A DNA stretch of 32,130 nt from Pyrinomonadaceae bacterium (GCA_017983495.1 JAGOBH010000017.1:1-32130), one strand, 5' to 3'; positions 23,795-31,032 are shown, counted from the stretch's first letter. Made by a program: numbers and translations. The notes: generated from the sequence alone by a model not told the origin.

Positions 23795-24737
23795 TTATGG
23801 GCCGGTTGCGATACTGGACCAACGTGTGGACCGCGACGGTCGCGATGATGATCACGCCGCCGAGGATGGCCCATTGTGACGGGCGTTCGCCAACGAAGAA
23901 AAAGACCCAGACCGGATTGAGCAGCGGTTCGATAAAGCCGATGATCGACGCGTCGAGCGGACGCGTGCCGCCGGTGACGCCTTTGATAAACAGAATATAC
24001 GAAATGCCGATCTGGAAAACGCCGAGAAACGCGACCGCACCAAAATCGAGCCACGTGATAGTCGAGGCCGACGCGATGCCCGACGGCAACGTCAGCAGGG
24101 CGAGCAGGAAGTTGCCGTAGATGACCGTGATGACAGGGTTTATCGGCTGGACGCGCTTGCCAGAGAGAACCACCCCGTCAGCGGAAGCCGCTGCCACCCC
24201 TCCTTCGTAAGGAGGGGAGCTTCTGATCCCAGTTGCTCGCGGGTGCTTGAGCAGCATTATATATAGGCCGAGAAATATGCCCGAACCGAGAGCGGCGATG
24301 TTGCCCTGATAGTCGCCGATGGTCAGGTCGCCGACAAAGAACAGCGACATTCCCGCGATACAAAAGATAACCGTCACCAGATCACGCAGGTGAAATTTTT
24401 CGCCGATGACGAACGGTGCCAGTATGAGGATGTAAACCGGTGCCGTGTACTGCAGAAATATCGCGTTCGCGGCGGTCGTGTGTTTGGTCGCCCAGACGAA
24501 TAGAAACAGCAGCGTCGCATAGATGATCGAGCACATTACGCCGAACGCGTTGATCCGCAGGCCGTTGCGACGCGTGATGATCAGTACCGTAATTCCCGCC
24601 AGCAGCGAACGAAAGAACGTCACCTGATAAGCATCGAGATTGGTCGCGAGCTTGATGAACATCCCGCCCGTGCTCCAGAGCAGCACGGCGATCAGCACCA
24701 ACACGACCGGCGGAATTGGTTTCTTGTCTTCGGACAC
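23787..24737 (-). CDS. DMT family transporter (EamA domains) carrying an in-frame repeat insertion
   Basis: The 316-residue protein has about ten membrane helices in two EamA repeats, the first starting 'VVLVLIAVLLWSTGGMFIK' and the second ending 'PSQWAILGGVIIIATVAVHT'. Such transporters move amino acids, nucleotides or other metabolites; substrate is unknown. Between helices 5 and 6, after 'LYIMLLKHPRATG', about 20 residues (R-S-S-P-P-Y-E-G-G-V-A-A-A-S-A-D-G-V-V) are encoded by a palindromic repeat whose sister copy lies before rpsL. The insertion keeps the frame and sits in the loop joining the two halves, so the protein may still work. The start appears to be GTG at 24737; no clear Shine-Dalgarno is seen. 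Confidence 0.88.
   Translation of the reverse strand: MSEDKKPIPPVVLVLIAVLLWSTGGMFIKLATNLDAYQVTFFRSLLAGITVLIITRRNGLRINAFGVMCSIIYATLLFLFVWATKHTTAANAIFLQYTAPVYILILAPFVIGEKFHLRDLVTVIFCIAGMSLFFVGDLTIGDYQGNIAALGSGIFLGLYIMLLKHPRATGIRSSPPYEGGVAAASADGVVLSGKRVQPINPVITVIYGNFLLALLTLPSGIASASTITWLDFGAVAFLGVFQIGISYILFIKGVTGGTRPLDASIIGFIEPLLNPVWVFFFVGERPSQWAILGGVIIIATVAVHTLVQYRNRPITT
24164..24219. repeat. CCACCCCTCC/GGAGGGG palindromic repeat, copy inside the EamA gene
   Basis: The 56-nt element begins AGAGAACCACCCCG and ends in the hairpin CCCCTCCTTCGTAAGGAGGGG. It matches 29978-30027 upstream of rpsL, apart from a 6-nt length difference and a few changes near the centre. On the minus strand it is read in frame within the transporter. 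Confidence 0.85.
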
Positions 24738-24766
24738 GGAGATATATTACCGCAAAAAAGGGTGTT

Positions 24767-24843
24767 TTAAACGCAGAGAACGCCGAGAACGCAAAGTTAA
24801 TTCGATTTACTTTCTTTGCGAACTCAGCGGTCTCTGCGTTTAA
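24767..24843. repeat. AACGCAGAG-word inverted repeat between EamA and 2Fe-2S genes
   Basis: Two 30-nt arms (24767-24796 and 24814-24843) are complementary at 26 of 30 positions around a 17-nt loop. Each arm is made of tandem GAACGC/GAGAACGC words. It fills most of the 111-nt gap between two minus-strand genes and may end or stabilise the upstream transcript. The same words occur in the island near 20.05-20.14 kb. Confidence 0.75.
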
Positions 24844-24848
24844 GGATT

Positions 24849-25886
24849 TTACTCGTCGGAGGCGGCGCTCGCGATGGTTTCGCGGAGGACTTTGGCTGAG
24901 GTCGTGGCGGGCTCGAGTTCGATGTGCTCGAGGTTGTCATAGACCTTTTTGCCAAAGACGCCGTTCCAGGGCGGGATGACGATGGTCACGTTGCCCTCGG
25001 CGACGGGTTGGCACGCGAGACGCAGGAACGGTTTGGCGTCGTCGCCCTGATTGTAGCCGAAAACCTTCATCTGGCGGCGTTCACGCGGTGTGACCTCAGA
25101 GAGTTTCTCCTGGCCGCCGAGTACGCCGACCCAGCACGTACCGCACGAAGCGGCGGTGCACTCGACCGGGACGGGCCCTTCCCAACAGCGGTCGTCCTGT
25201 TTCTGCCAGTCCTGCGAACGGTCGTTTGCCGACGCTCCGGTGATCTCCTGAGCCTGCATTATGGGAAACTTGCCGCTCGAATTGACTGAAGAAAAGTGGA
25301 CCGAAAACCGTTTGTTGATGGTCTTGAGAAAACCGAGCAGCCCTTGCGAATCGTCCGCGGCACGCTCGGCGATGACGGCGTTCGGCGATTTTGCCATGAT
25401 CCCGGCCGGTTTTTTGACCTCGCCCGTTGCTGCCTTGACGGCGTCGAGCCCGGCCTGATTTAGCGTAGCCAGCCCGATGGCGACCATCGCGATGATCATC
25501 TGCGGTTCGACCGACAGCTTTTCGGCGACGAGCTTGGCGATATCCCTGATCTCATCGGCGAGTTCGGGCGTCTGGTCGGTAAAGACAGCGGCCTCGGCCT
25601 CGATCGCGGCTTTAACGGTTTTCCAGTAGCGATGTCCGTATAGAAAATGATGCGAGGTGTCGATCTGGTCTTTGAGCTCAAAATTGCCCTGCAGAGCAAA
25701 TCCGCGGATCACCTCTTCGCGGTCCTCGCCCGCCGCGATCTGCCGCATCAATTCGAGCGGGTAAAAGCGAAACCAGATCTGCACGGCGTTTCGGTCAACC
25801 TCATGTATCTCCGGCAGCAGCGTCTCGACCGCCGCCAGCCAATCGGTCTCATTAAATTTAGAAAGGTATGTTTCAAGATTCGTCAT
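24849..25886 (-). CDS. Protein with C-terminal 2Fe-2S ferredoxin-type domain
   Basis: From the ATG at 25886 the protein has 345 residues. The N-terminal two thirds is helical and unrecognised, with 'NAVQIWFRFYPLELMRQIAA' and 'TSHHFLYGHRYWKTVKAAIE'. The C-terminal domain holds C243-x4-C248-x2-C251 and C292 in L-A-C-Q, followed by 'NVTIVIPPWNGVFGKK'. These four Cys fit a plant-type 2Fe-2S cluster, with one residue fewer than the usual C-x5-C spacing. It is probably a cytoplasmic electron-transfer or redox-sensing protein. The frame stays open to 25952 with a TTG, but the ATG at 25886 starts a plausible N terminus (MTNLETYLSKF); ATGs at 25922 and 25916 are alternatives. Confidence 0.75.
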   Translation of the reverse strand: MTNLETYLSKFNETDWLAAVETLLPEIHEVDRNAVQIWFRFYPLELMRQIAAGEDREEVIRGFALQGNFELKDQIDTSHHFLYGHRYWKTVKAAIEAEAAVFTDQTPELADEIRDIAKLVAEKLSVEPQMIIAMVAIGLATLNQAGLDAVKAATGEVKKPAGIMAKSPNAVIAERAADDSQGLLGFLKTINKRFSVHFSSVNSSGKFPIMQAQEITGASANDRSQDWQKQDDRCWEGPVPVECTAASCGTCWVGVLGGQEKLSEVTPRERRQMKVFGYNQGDDAKPFLRLACQPVAEGNVTIVIPPWNGVFGKKVYDNLEHIELEPATTSAKVLRETIASAASDE

Positions 25887-26022
25887 TGTAGTATCACTCG
25901 GTATATTAAGGAGCATTTTCATGCACCATTTGCAAAACCAAGACTTTAACAAAATATTGCATTAGACACCAATCGGTGCTATTTTGGCAGTGCTTACTGA
26001 ATAGCAGTTCGGGAGTACTCTC

Positions 26023-26250
26023 ATGGTCGAAGGCGGCGAACTTTGTTTGCGATCGCTTCGGAATTCGGAAAACCGGAGCACCATTACATCTGCGCCATTC
26101 CCGTCTATCTCATACCAGCCAACCCGTCCAAATACAAAAATATTAGACCGGTGCTATTTGGCGGGGCTTGTCTGGGTGGTCGCTGTGACTTGTCTGTGGC
26201 TTCTTCCGGGGGCTGTCGCCTCAATCGTGGAGAAATGTCCTTTCAGTTAA
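26023..26250 (+). CDS. Short ORF with a diverged copy of the duplicated leader
   Basis: The 75-residue frame has 'ILDRCYLAGLVWVVA' followed by a hydrophobic stretch to A-V-A-S. This matches 'IFDPYRLAGLVWIVA' in the leaders of the two larger genes downstream. After the presumed cleavage site only about seven residues remain before the stop, so a mature protein is missing. GGGAG lies 8 nt before the ATG. It may be a decayed paralogue that lost its mature part, or a leader peptide gene. Its stop is 12 nt before the start of the next gene. Confidence 0.45.
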   Translation: MVEGGELCLRSLRNSENRSTITSAPFPSISYQPTRPNTKILDRCYLAGLVWVVAVTCLWLLPGAVASIVEKCPFS

Positions 26251-26261
26251 AAGGAGTGGAT

Positions 26262-26636
26262 ATGATGACCAAAATGATCCCGCGATTATTAGGAGTCTTT
26301 TTTCTTGGGACGATTGCGGTTGTGTTGGTTTCATGGTTCTCAATGTCGGCGATTACGGCGGGTACTTTTTCACTTTTATTCATTGCATTTACTTCGGCGT
26401 GTACTTACCTGATCGTCGGTGTTGTTGTCGGTCAGTTTTGGCCGAAAGGAGCTTTATCCGGGGGGATTTGCCTTGCTTCTCCGATCATCGTCTTTACGTT
26501 TCTTTCGGTGTTGTTCAGTGGTTTTGGGGAACGATTCGTTGACAGAGATTTGCCCGTACTTATCATATCTGTGATTTCGGGAGTTTTCGGGTGTTTTGCG
26601 GGAAAGCGTCTGGCCAACGTGCGGGTCAATGTATAA
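26262..26636 (+). CDS. Small membrane protein, four predicted helices
   Basis: Not recognised. The 124-residue protein has four hydrophobic segments (about 7-26, 30-55, 64-84 and 95-114), short loops and a basic end 'AGKRLANVRVNV'. It looks like an integral membrane protein without catalytic motifs. AAGGAG at 26251-26256 is well placed for the ATG at 26262; the same frame is open further upstream but has no matching start signal. Its final codons run into the first bases of the 254-nt duplicated block at 26632, so the block boundary falls on its stop codon. Confidence 0.65.
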   Translation: MMTKMIPRLLGVFFLGTIAVVLVSWFSMSAITAGTFSLLFIAFTSACTYLIVGVVVGQFWPKGALSGGICLASPIIVFTFLSVLFSGFGERFVDRDLPVLIISVISGVFGCFAGKRLANVRVNV

Positions 26637-26885
26637 GAAATCGAAGTAATTAGTCCGAGGTCGAACGACTGGGGCCCAGCGGCTTGCGAGGTGACATGAT
26701 GATTAAGTATGCAAGCCTCCATTGTGGCGAACATATCCAAAGCCAACCATTTCTAAGAAAATCATCAAAGATATTCGACCCGTACCGTTTGGCGGGGCTC
26801 GTCTGGATTGTCGCTGGGGTCATGTCGTGTTTGATTCTTGCTGTTTCGGCCTCATCTCAGACCGTTAAGCCAACGCCGGACGATG
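26632..26885 (+). repeat. 254-bp direct repeat, copy A (tail remnant + gap + leader)
   Basis: This matches 27722-27975 without gaps at an exact offset of 1090 nt, with about 23 mismatches counted by eye (about 91% identity). It starts with TAT AAG AAA TCG AAG TAA, which reads Y-K-K-S-K-stop, the same C terminus as the VWA protein that precedes copy B. It runs through a 46-nt gap and the leader of the next gene up to T-V-K-P-T-P-D-D. Confidence 0.9.
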
Positions 26886-27739
26886 AGCCGATAAGGGTTG
26901 ACACAAACTATGTCTCTGTTCCGGTTTCAGTTATCGATAAACAAGGCAGATTTATTAGCGACCTACAAAAGGCAGCGTTCCAGCTTTTCGAAGATGACCG
27001 AGAACAAGAAATTGTCCTTTTTGGAACGGTAGATCAGCCATTCACCGTAATCGTTTTACTTGATCGGAGCGGCTCGATGAGTTTTCATTTAGGTGAAATG
27101 GCGGAAGCAGCAAGCATTTTTGTGAAACAACTGCGTCCAGATGACACAATAGCGGCGTTTAGTTTTGCGAGTTCTGTACGGGAGGTATTCCCATTTTTAC
27201 GAGCATCAGAATTCATTAAACCAGCTGTCATTAAGAAACATGCGGATGACCGGAGCACGTATATTTATGATGCGGTTGATTTGGCACTGAGGAAGGTCAA
27301 ACAAATAAAGGGCCGGAAGGCAATTCTTCTATTTTCGGACGGAGCGGGCGGGGACAACTTTTCTTCAGCAAAGGACAACTTTCGAGATGCCGAAGAAGGA
27401 GAGGCTCTCATTTATACAATTCAGTTTGATACGTTTTCTCCGTTACCTCCGCGACACATTAGTAAGGAGTTGTGGAAAGAACGGGTCGAGTCCGCTCGGA
27501 GTTATATGGAAAAACTGGCGGATAAGTCTGGTGGCCGATTTTATCAAATCCAGAGCATTAACAGTCTAGCCGCCACGTTTCGAAGCATAGCAAAGGAGAT
27601 CGGTCAGCAATATACCCTCGGCTACTACCCCGGAACTGTCGGCAAGGACGGCGAACGGCGGAAGATAAAGGTCAAGGTCAATGTCCCGAATGCCGTGGTG
27701 CGTTCGCGGAACGAGGTGATCTATAAAAAGTCAAAGTAA
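26696..27739 (+). CDS. Secreted VWA-domain protein (VWFA-related type common in Acidobacteria)
   Basis: The protein is 347 residues from the ATG at 26696 (another ATG follows at 26699; a TTG at 26684 is less likely). It has an unusually long N region of about 32 residues, then a hydrophobic 'RLAGLVWIVAGVMSCLILAV' segment and a likely cut after S-A-S. The mature part begins with the VWFA-related strands 'VPVSVIDKQGRFISDLQKAA' and F-Q-L-F-E-D-D, then the metal-ion site D123-R-S-G-S-M-S129, 'YIYDAVDLALRKV', L-F-S-D-G-A and the typical ending 'QQYTLGYYPGTVGKDGERRK'. All metal-site residues are present. Its leader and upstream gap are duplicated in front of the next gene. Confidence 0.88.
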   Translation: MMIKYASLHCGEHIQSQPFLRKSSKIFDPYRLAGLVWIVAGVMSCLILAVSASSQTVKPTPDDEPIRVDTNYVSVPVSVIDKQGRFISDLQKAAFQLFEDDREQEIVLFGTVDQPFTVIVLLDRSGSMSFHLGEMAEAASIFVKQLRPDDTIAAFSFASSVREVFPFLRASEFIKPAVIKKHADDRSTYIYDAVDLALRKVKQIKGRKAILLFSDGAGGDNFSSAKDNFRDAEEGEALIYTIQFDTFSPLPPRHISKELWKERVESARSYMEKLADKSGGRFYQIQSINSLAATFRSIAKEIGQQYTLGYYPGTVGKDGERRKIKVKVNVPNAVVRSRNEVIYKKSK

Positions 27740-27975
27740 TTAGTCCGAGGTCGAAGGACTGCAGCTTATCGGCTTGCAAGGTGACATGATGATGAAGTAT
27801 GAAAGCCTCCATTGTGGCGAACATATCCAAAGCCGGCCATTTCTAAGAAAATCATCAAAGATATCCGACCCGTACCGTTTGGCGGGGCTCGTCTGGATTG
27901 TCGCTGGGGTCATGTCGTGTCTGATCTTCGCGGTTTCGGCGTTATCGCAGACCGTTAAGCCAACGCCGGACGATA
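27722..27975 (+). repeat. 254-bp direct repeat, copy B
   Basis: This is the partner of 26632-26885. It contains the real last codons of the VWA gene (Y-K-K-S-K-stop, 27722-27739), the 46-nt gap and the leader of the following gene. Similarity stops at the D-D of 'TVKPTPDD', just past the signal peptide, where the two mature proteins diverge completely. Confidence 0.9.
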
Positions 27976-29636
27976 AGGAGTTACTAGAATGGCAGAATCG
28001 CGTCAATACTTTGACCGAAGAGATCGTCAGCGAGTCGTCTTCCGTCTCTGATAGCGAGCGGGCGCTGTATTTGGCAGTCTTGGCGAGAATCTGGTGGAAA
28101 AGTGACGAGCAGCTAGCAAGGGGGCATCTCAAAAAATCGGCGGACAAAGTGCTAAGTGCACTACGGGCCGACGATCGGAGCGAACTTGCTAGAAGACTGA
28201 AATACGTTCAACGAACGCTCAGGGTATTCGCCGAACTCGATGAAAAGCTGAGTCAGACGCTAATCGGAAATGTTGAGAAAGCGATCGAAGGTAACGATTT
28301 TGGGGCAAATAGCGAAGATGCCGAAATGGCAGGGCTAATGGCAACGCTCGGGCTCCAGGTCGTAGGTTCAAATCCGGGGACGGCACTTACATGTGGACTC
28401 AACTCGTTGAAGTTTGGATTATCGAAGGAACTCGCGAATTTGATCGCGGTGCTTTATGTAAAAGACCCAAAACTTGGGGAATCGCTTTATCGCCTGGCTC
28501 TCAAGGCCGCCAATGATAACTACAGTAATGCAAATTACGCATTTATGGGTTCGCTCGGATGGTATATTTTTGACGACGACGGAAAAAGTGGGGCATTTTC
28601 CAACTCTATTCGCATATCGTACCTAGAAAGAGTGACCGATCTTGTTTCCGGGGCGGCATTGATCGAAGCCGAACGTCAAAACCGTTGCATGATCGTATTC
28701 CTTGCTCCACAAATGCTTCCGCGTATCGACAAATATTTGCCGGTGCGGTCGCAGACTATTCGACAAAATATCCAGACCTGTATTCCGTTCGCTGACCCGT
28801 ACACTCGCGAATATACGGCGGCGGAAGCCAGAAGTGACGATCCGCAGACAGTGGACGATCTGATCAAAGCGGCAAAGGATTCGCGAGATCCCGCTTCGAA
28901 GGTGAGGTATTTTCGCAAAGCGATATTATTGCTGGAAAAGGCCAAGAAGTACGAGGATATTGTCTCCTTGCTTGATAGCCTTGATGGAGATGATCTGAAA
29001 GCGATGGCCTATGGTTGGGACGACTGGCGAGTTGAGTACGCATTCCTTGCCGCTTTCCTGGCTTTTGAGAACGCGGATATACCTTCGGTTTATCGGATAA
29101 TAGGTAAGACGCCTCAGAAGAATCGACCATACGTAAGATATCGACTTATTTACAGGCTCTCGCCAACCAAGGATCGCGACTTAATGCTTGAAAATCTGGA
29201 AGCGATCCGAAAGGAGGTCAGTGCTCTCGAGGTGCCGCCGAAACACGCGGCGGGCAATTTCCTGAGTTTGGCACGGTTGTATCTGAAAATTCAGCCGACG
29301 GAATCAGAGGTAATGTTTCGCGAAGCCGTCAAGTACATCAATAAGGCCGATAGTGAAAATCCAAATTTTGATCCGATTCAAGATTGGGCGCCGCTGATGG
29401 ATTATGTGCAAATTCCATGGGAATTACTTGACGCGGACGAATCAAGCATTACGAGTTCGCTGGCGAATATCAGTTCCCGTCGTAGCCGTGTCCGGCTGAA
29501 GTTGGGATTGCTTGAGTCATCGCTCACGAAATATGTTGCCGAAAAGAAGAAATATGACGAACAAAGAAAGTCCTCCAAGCCCAAGATTGGAATTGTGCTG
29601 ATCGCCACGCCACGGACGACAACAACGTTCAGTTAA
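27786..29636 (+). CDS. Secreted helical-repeat protein of unknown function, sharing the VWA gene's leader
   Basis: Not recognised. The protein is 616 residues from the ATG at 27786 (in-frame ATGs follow at 27789 and 27792). The leader is nearly identical to that of the preceding VWA protein. The mature part is almost entirely alpha-helical with TPR-like spacing, for example 'ERALYLAVLARIWWKSDEQL', 'RYFRKAILLLEKAKKYEDIV', L-S-L-A-R-L-Y-L-K-I-Q and 'RVRLKLGLLESSLTKYVAEK', ending in a Thr-rich tail. Such solenoids usually mediate protein contacts. It lies 46 nt after the VWA gene on the same strand, so an envelope complex of the two is possible but unproven. No terminator is obvious after it. 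Confidence 0.75.
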   Translation: MMMKYESLHCGEHIQSRPFLRKSSKISDPYRLAGLVWIVAGVMSCLIFAVSALSQTVKPTPDDKELLEWQNRVNTLTEEIVSESSSVSDSERALYLAVLARIWWKSDEQLARGHLKKSADKVLSALRADDRSELARRLKYVQRTLRVFAELDEKLSQTLIGNVEKAIEGNDFGANSEDAEMAGLMATLGLQVVGSNPGTALTCGLNSLKFGLSKELANLIAVLYVKDPKLGESLYRLALKAANDNYSNANYAFMGSLGWYIFDDDGKSGAFSNSIRISYLERVTDLVSGAALIEAERQNRCMIVFLAPQMLPRIDKYLPVRSQTIRQNIQTCIPFADPYTREYTAAEARSDDPQTVDDLIKAAKDSRDPASKVRYFRKAILLLEKAKKYEDIVSLLDSLDGDDLKAMAYGWDDWRVEYAFLAAFLAFENADIPSVYRIIGKTPQKNRPYVRYRLIYRLSPTKDRDLMLENLEAIRKEVSALEVPPKHAAGNFLSLARLYLKIQPTESEVMFREAVKYINKADSENPNFDPIQDWAPLMDYVQIPWELLDADESSITSSLANISSRRSRVRLKLGLLESSLTKYVAEKKKYDEQRKSSKPKIGIVLIATPRTTTTFS

Positions 29637-29651
29637 AAATACCGTCACGGC

Positions 29652-29680
29652 TTGACAACAAAGGCCTAAATTTAGATAAT
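29652..29680 (+). promoter_or_regulatory. Strong sigma70-type promoter for the str operon
   Basis: A perfect TTGACA (29652-29657), a 17-nt spacer and GATAAT (29675-29680) form the best promoter match in the window. Transcription would begin near 29687. It lies only 16 nt after the stop of the preceding gene, and the next gene on this strand is rpsL. Confidence 0.7.
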
Positions 29681-29977
29681 CTGAAGTTTCGGACTTTTAC
29701 AGTCTGGTTTGCCGATCGGTTCCTAGGGACCTGTGAGGCCGATATTTGAGAGTTGAAACAGGAATTGTTGCGTAATAGCGTCCATCTTAGGCCGCCGGCG
29801 AATCTGATCTTTTCTTATATGCCACGCTACAGCAAAGTCTCAATTCTTAAGGATTAGTTGCAATTTAATTAACTAAGCAAGCTGAATGCTGCTTGAGCTA
29901 ACTGCCGGATGCGTCCGGCAAGAGTCAGGTAAGACGTTAGTTTTGCCTTTTAAATAGGGAATTAGTTGGGTGCGTTT

Positions 29978-30027
29978 AGAGAACCACCCCGGCCGCAGCG
30001 GCCACCCCTCCTTCGTAAGGAGGGGAG
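29978..30027. repeat. CCACCCCTCC/GGAGGGG palindromic repeat, copy upstream of rpsL
   Basis: This 50-nt copy of the element found inside the EamA gene ends 12 nt before the rpsL ATG. Its right arm AAGGAGGGG (30017-30025) resembles a Shine-Dalgarno but is 14 nt from the ATG and paired in the hairpin, so the purine-rich GAAGAGAAG after it may serve instead. Confidence 0.85.
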
Positions 30028-30039
30028 CGAAGAGAAGAT

Positions 30040-30420
30040 ATGCCGACAATCAACCAGTTAGTACGTAAAGGACGCCAACGCGTTAAGTACAAGACGGCCA
30101 GCCCCGCTCTGCAGTCAAATCCGCAGAAGCGTGGTGTTTGCACACGTGTTTACACCTCGACCCCGAAAAAGCCTAATTCGGCTCTTCGTAAGGTCGCCCG
30201 TGTGCGTCTGACCAACCAGATCGAAGTTACTACATATATCCCGGGTATCGGGCATAACTTGCAGGAACACTCGATCGTGTTGATCCGCGGCGGCCGTGTA
30301 AAGGATCTTCCGGGTGTTCGTTATCACGTTATCCGCGGAACGCTGGATGCCTCAGGCGTCGCGAACCGCAACCAGTCGCGTTCGAAGTACGGTGCAAAAC
30401 GCCCGAAGGGAGCAAAATAG
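30040..30420 (+). CDS. rpsL: 30S ribosomal protein S12 (uS12)
   Basis: The 126-residue protein is a full-length uS12: 'MPTINQLVRKGRQRVKYKTA', 'KRGVCTRVYTSTPKKPNSAL' with the Lys of the streptomycin-sensitivity site in P-K-K-P-N-S, 'HNLQEHSIVLIRGGRVKDLP' and G-V-R-Y-H-V-I-R-G, whose Asp is the usual methylthiolation site. It sits in the decoding centre of the small subunit. It is the first gene of a standard rpsL-rpsG-fusA operon. The 76-nt gap to rpsG is filled by an inverted GTCAGTGG repeat. Confidence 0.98.
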   Translation: MPTINQLVRKGRQRVKYKTASPALQSNPQKRGVCTRVYTSTPKKPNSALRKVARVRLTNQIEVTTYIPGIGHNLQEHSIVLIRGGRVKDLPGVRYHVIRGTLDASGVANRNQSRSKYGAKRPKGAK

Positions 30421-30423
30421 CAG

Positions 30424-30490
30424 TTGTCAGTGGTCAGTGGTCAGTGTTCAGAAAATGAACCGGCCACTGACCACCGGCCACTGACCACTA
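30424..30490. repeat. GTCAGTGG-word inverted repeat in the rpsL-rpsG gap
   Basis: Tandem GTCAGTG words (about 30426-30447) are answered by inverted CCACTGACCACCGGCCACTG words (about 30460-30488) around a short AAAATGAAC spacer, giving a long imperfect hairpin. It begins just after the rpsL stop and ends about 7 nt before the rpsG ATG, leaving no Shine-Dalgarno. The same words fill 19877-19959. Confidence 0.85.
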
Positions 30491-30496
30491 AACAAT

Positions 30497-30967
30497 ATGC
30501 CAAGACGTAGAGTTGCAGGAAAAAGAGAAGTATTACCGGATCCGATCTATAACAGCATCGCCGTGACCAAGTTTATCAACGGACTGATGTGGGAAGGCAA
30601 GAAAGCCGTCGCCGAACAGATCTTTTACGCGGCAATGGACAAGCTTGCCGAAAAGACCGGTGAAGAGCCGATCAAGGTGTTCAAGAAAGCACTGGACGGC
30701 GTCGCTCCGACCCTCGAGGTCAAATCGCGTCGTATCGGTGGTGCAACCTATCAGGTTCCGCTCGAAGTCAGCCGTGACCGCCGCAATACGCTGGCGATCC
30801 GCTGGATCGTGCTGAATGCCCGTAACCGCAGCGAAAAAACGATGGTCGACCGCCTGGTAGGCGAATTGCTCGATTCGACCAACGGACGCGGCGGAGCGAT
30901 GAAGAAGAAAGACGACGTCCACCGTATGGCCGAGGCCAACAAGGCGTTCGCACATTACAGATTTTAG
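30497..30967 (+). CDS. rpsG: 30S ribosomal protein S7 (uS7)
   Basis: The 156-residue protein matches uS7 end to end: 'MPRRRVAGKREVLPDPIYNS', 'VTKFINGLMWEGKKAVAEQI', 'LEVKSRRIGGATYQVPLEVS', 'LAIRWIVLNARNRSEKTMVD' and the C-terminal K-K-D-D-V-H-R-M-A-E-A-N-K-A-F-A-H-Y-R-F. It nucleates assembly of the 30S head and contacts the E site. No Shine-Dalgarno is visible before the ATG (CTAAACAAT), because the repeat ends there; translation may rely on coupling with rpsL or on an A-rich start region. Confidence 0.98.
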   Translation: MPRRRVAGKREVLPDPIYNSIAVTKFINGLMWEGKKAVAEQIFYAAMDKLAEKTGEEPIKVFKKALDGVAPTLEVKSRRIGGATYQVPLEVSRDRRNTLAIRWIVLNARNRSEKTMVDRLVGELLDSTNGRGGAMKKKDDVHRMAEANKAFAHYRF

Positions 30968-30969
30968 TA

Positions 30970-31029
30970 AATAGTGAATCGTGAATCGTTAATAGAAAGA
31001 ACGATTCACAATTTACGATCAACGATTTA
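30970..31029. repeat. GTGAATCG-word inverted repeat in the rpsG-fusA gap
   Basis: Left words GTGAATCGTGAATCGTT (30974-30990) pair with AACGATTCACAATTTAC (about 30999-31015; 15 of 17 by eye), and a further AACGATTTAC follows. The tract fills nearly the whole 65-nt gap and ends about 3 nt before the fusA ATG. The word is unrelated to that in the rpsL-rpsG gap, though the layout is the same. Confidence 0.8.
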
Positions 31030-31032
31030 CAA

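Larger units (their letters stand above)
29637..30039 (+). other. Long non-coding leader of the str operon
   Basis: No ORF is visible in these 403 nt. After the promoter at 29652-29680 a leader of about 350 nt would precede rpsL. It contains a perfect 7-bp hairpin with four-base loop (TGCCGGA-TGCG-TCCGGCA, 29903-29920) and the palindromic repeat at 29978-30027. I could not fold it into a tRNA or match it to a known riboregulator. Ribosomal-protein leaders often carry autoregulatory structures, so that is a possibility. Confidence 0.5.

Noticed and set aside
26043..26261. N-terminal extension of the 124-residue membrane protein
   Set aside because: The extension would start at a TTG without a ribosome binding site and overlaps the leader-like ORF in another frame; AAGGAG marks the ATG at 26262.
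29690..29960. tRNA or known riboswitch in the rpsL leader
   Set aside because: No cloverleaf, T-loop or recognisable aptamer core could be found by eye.
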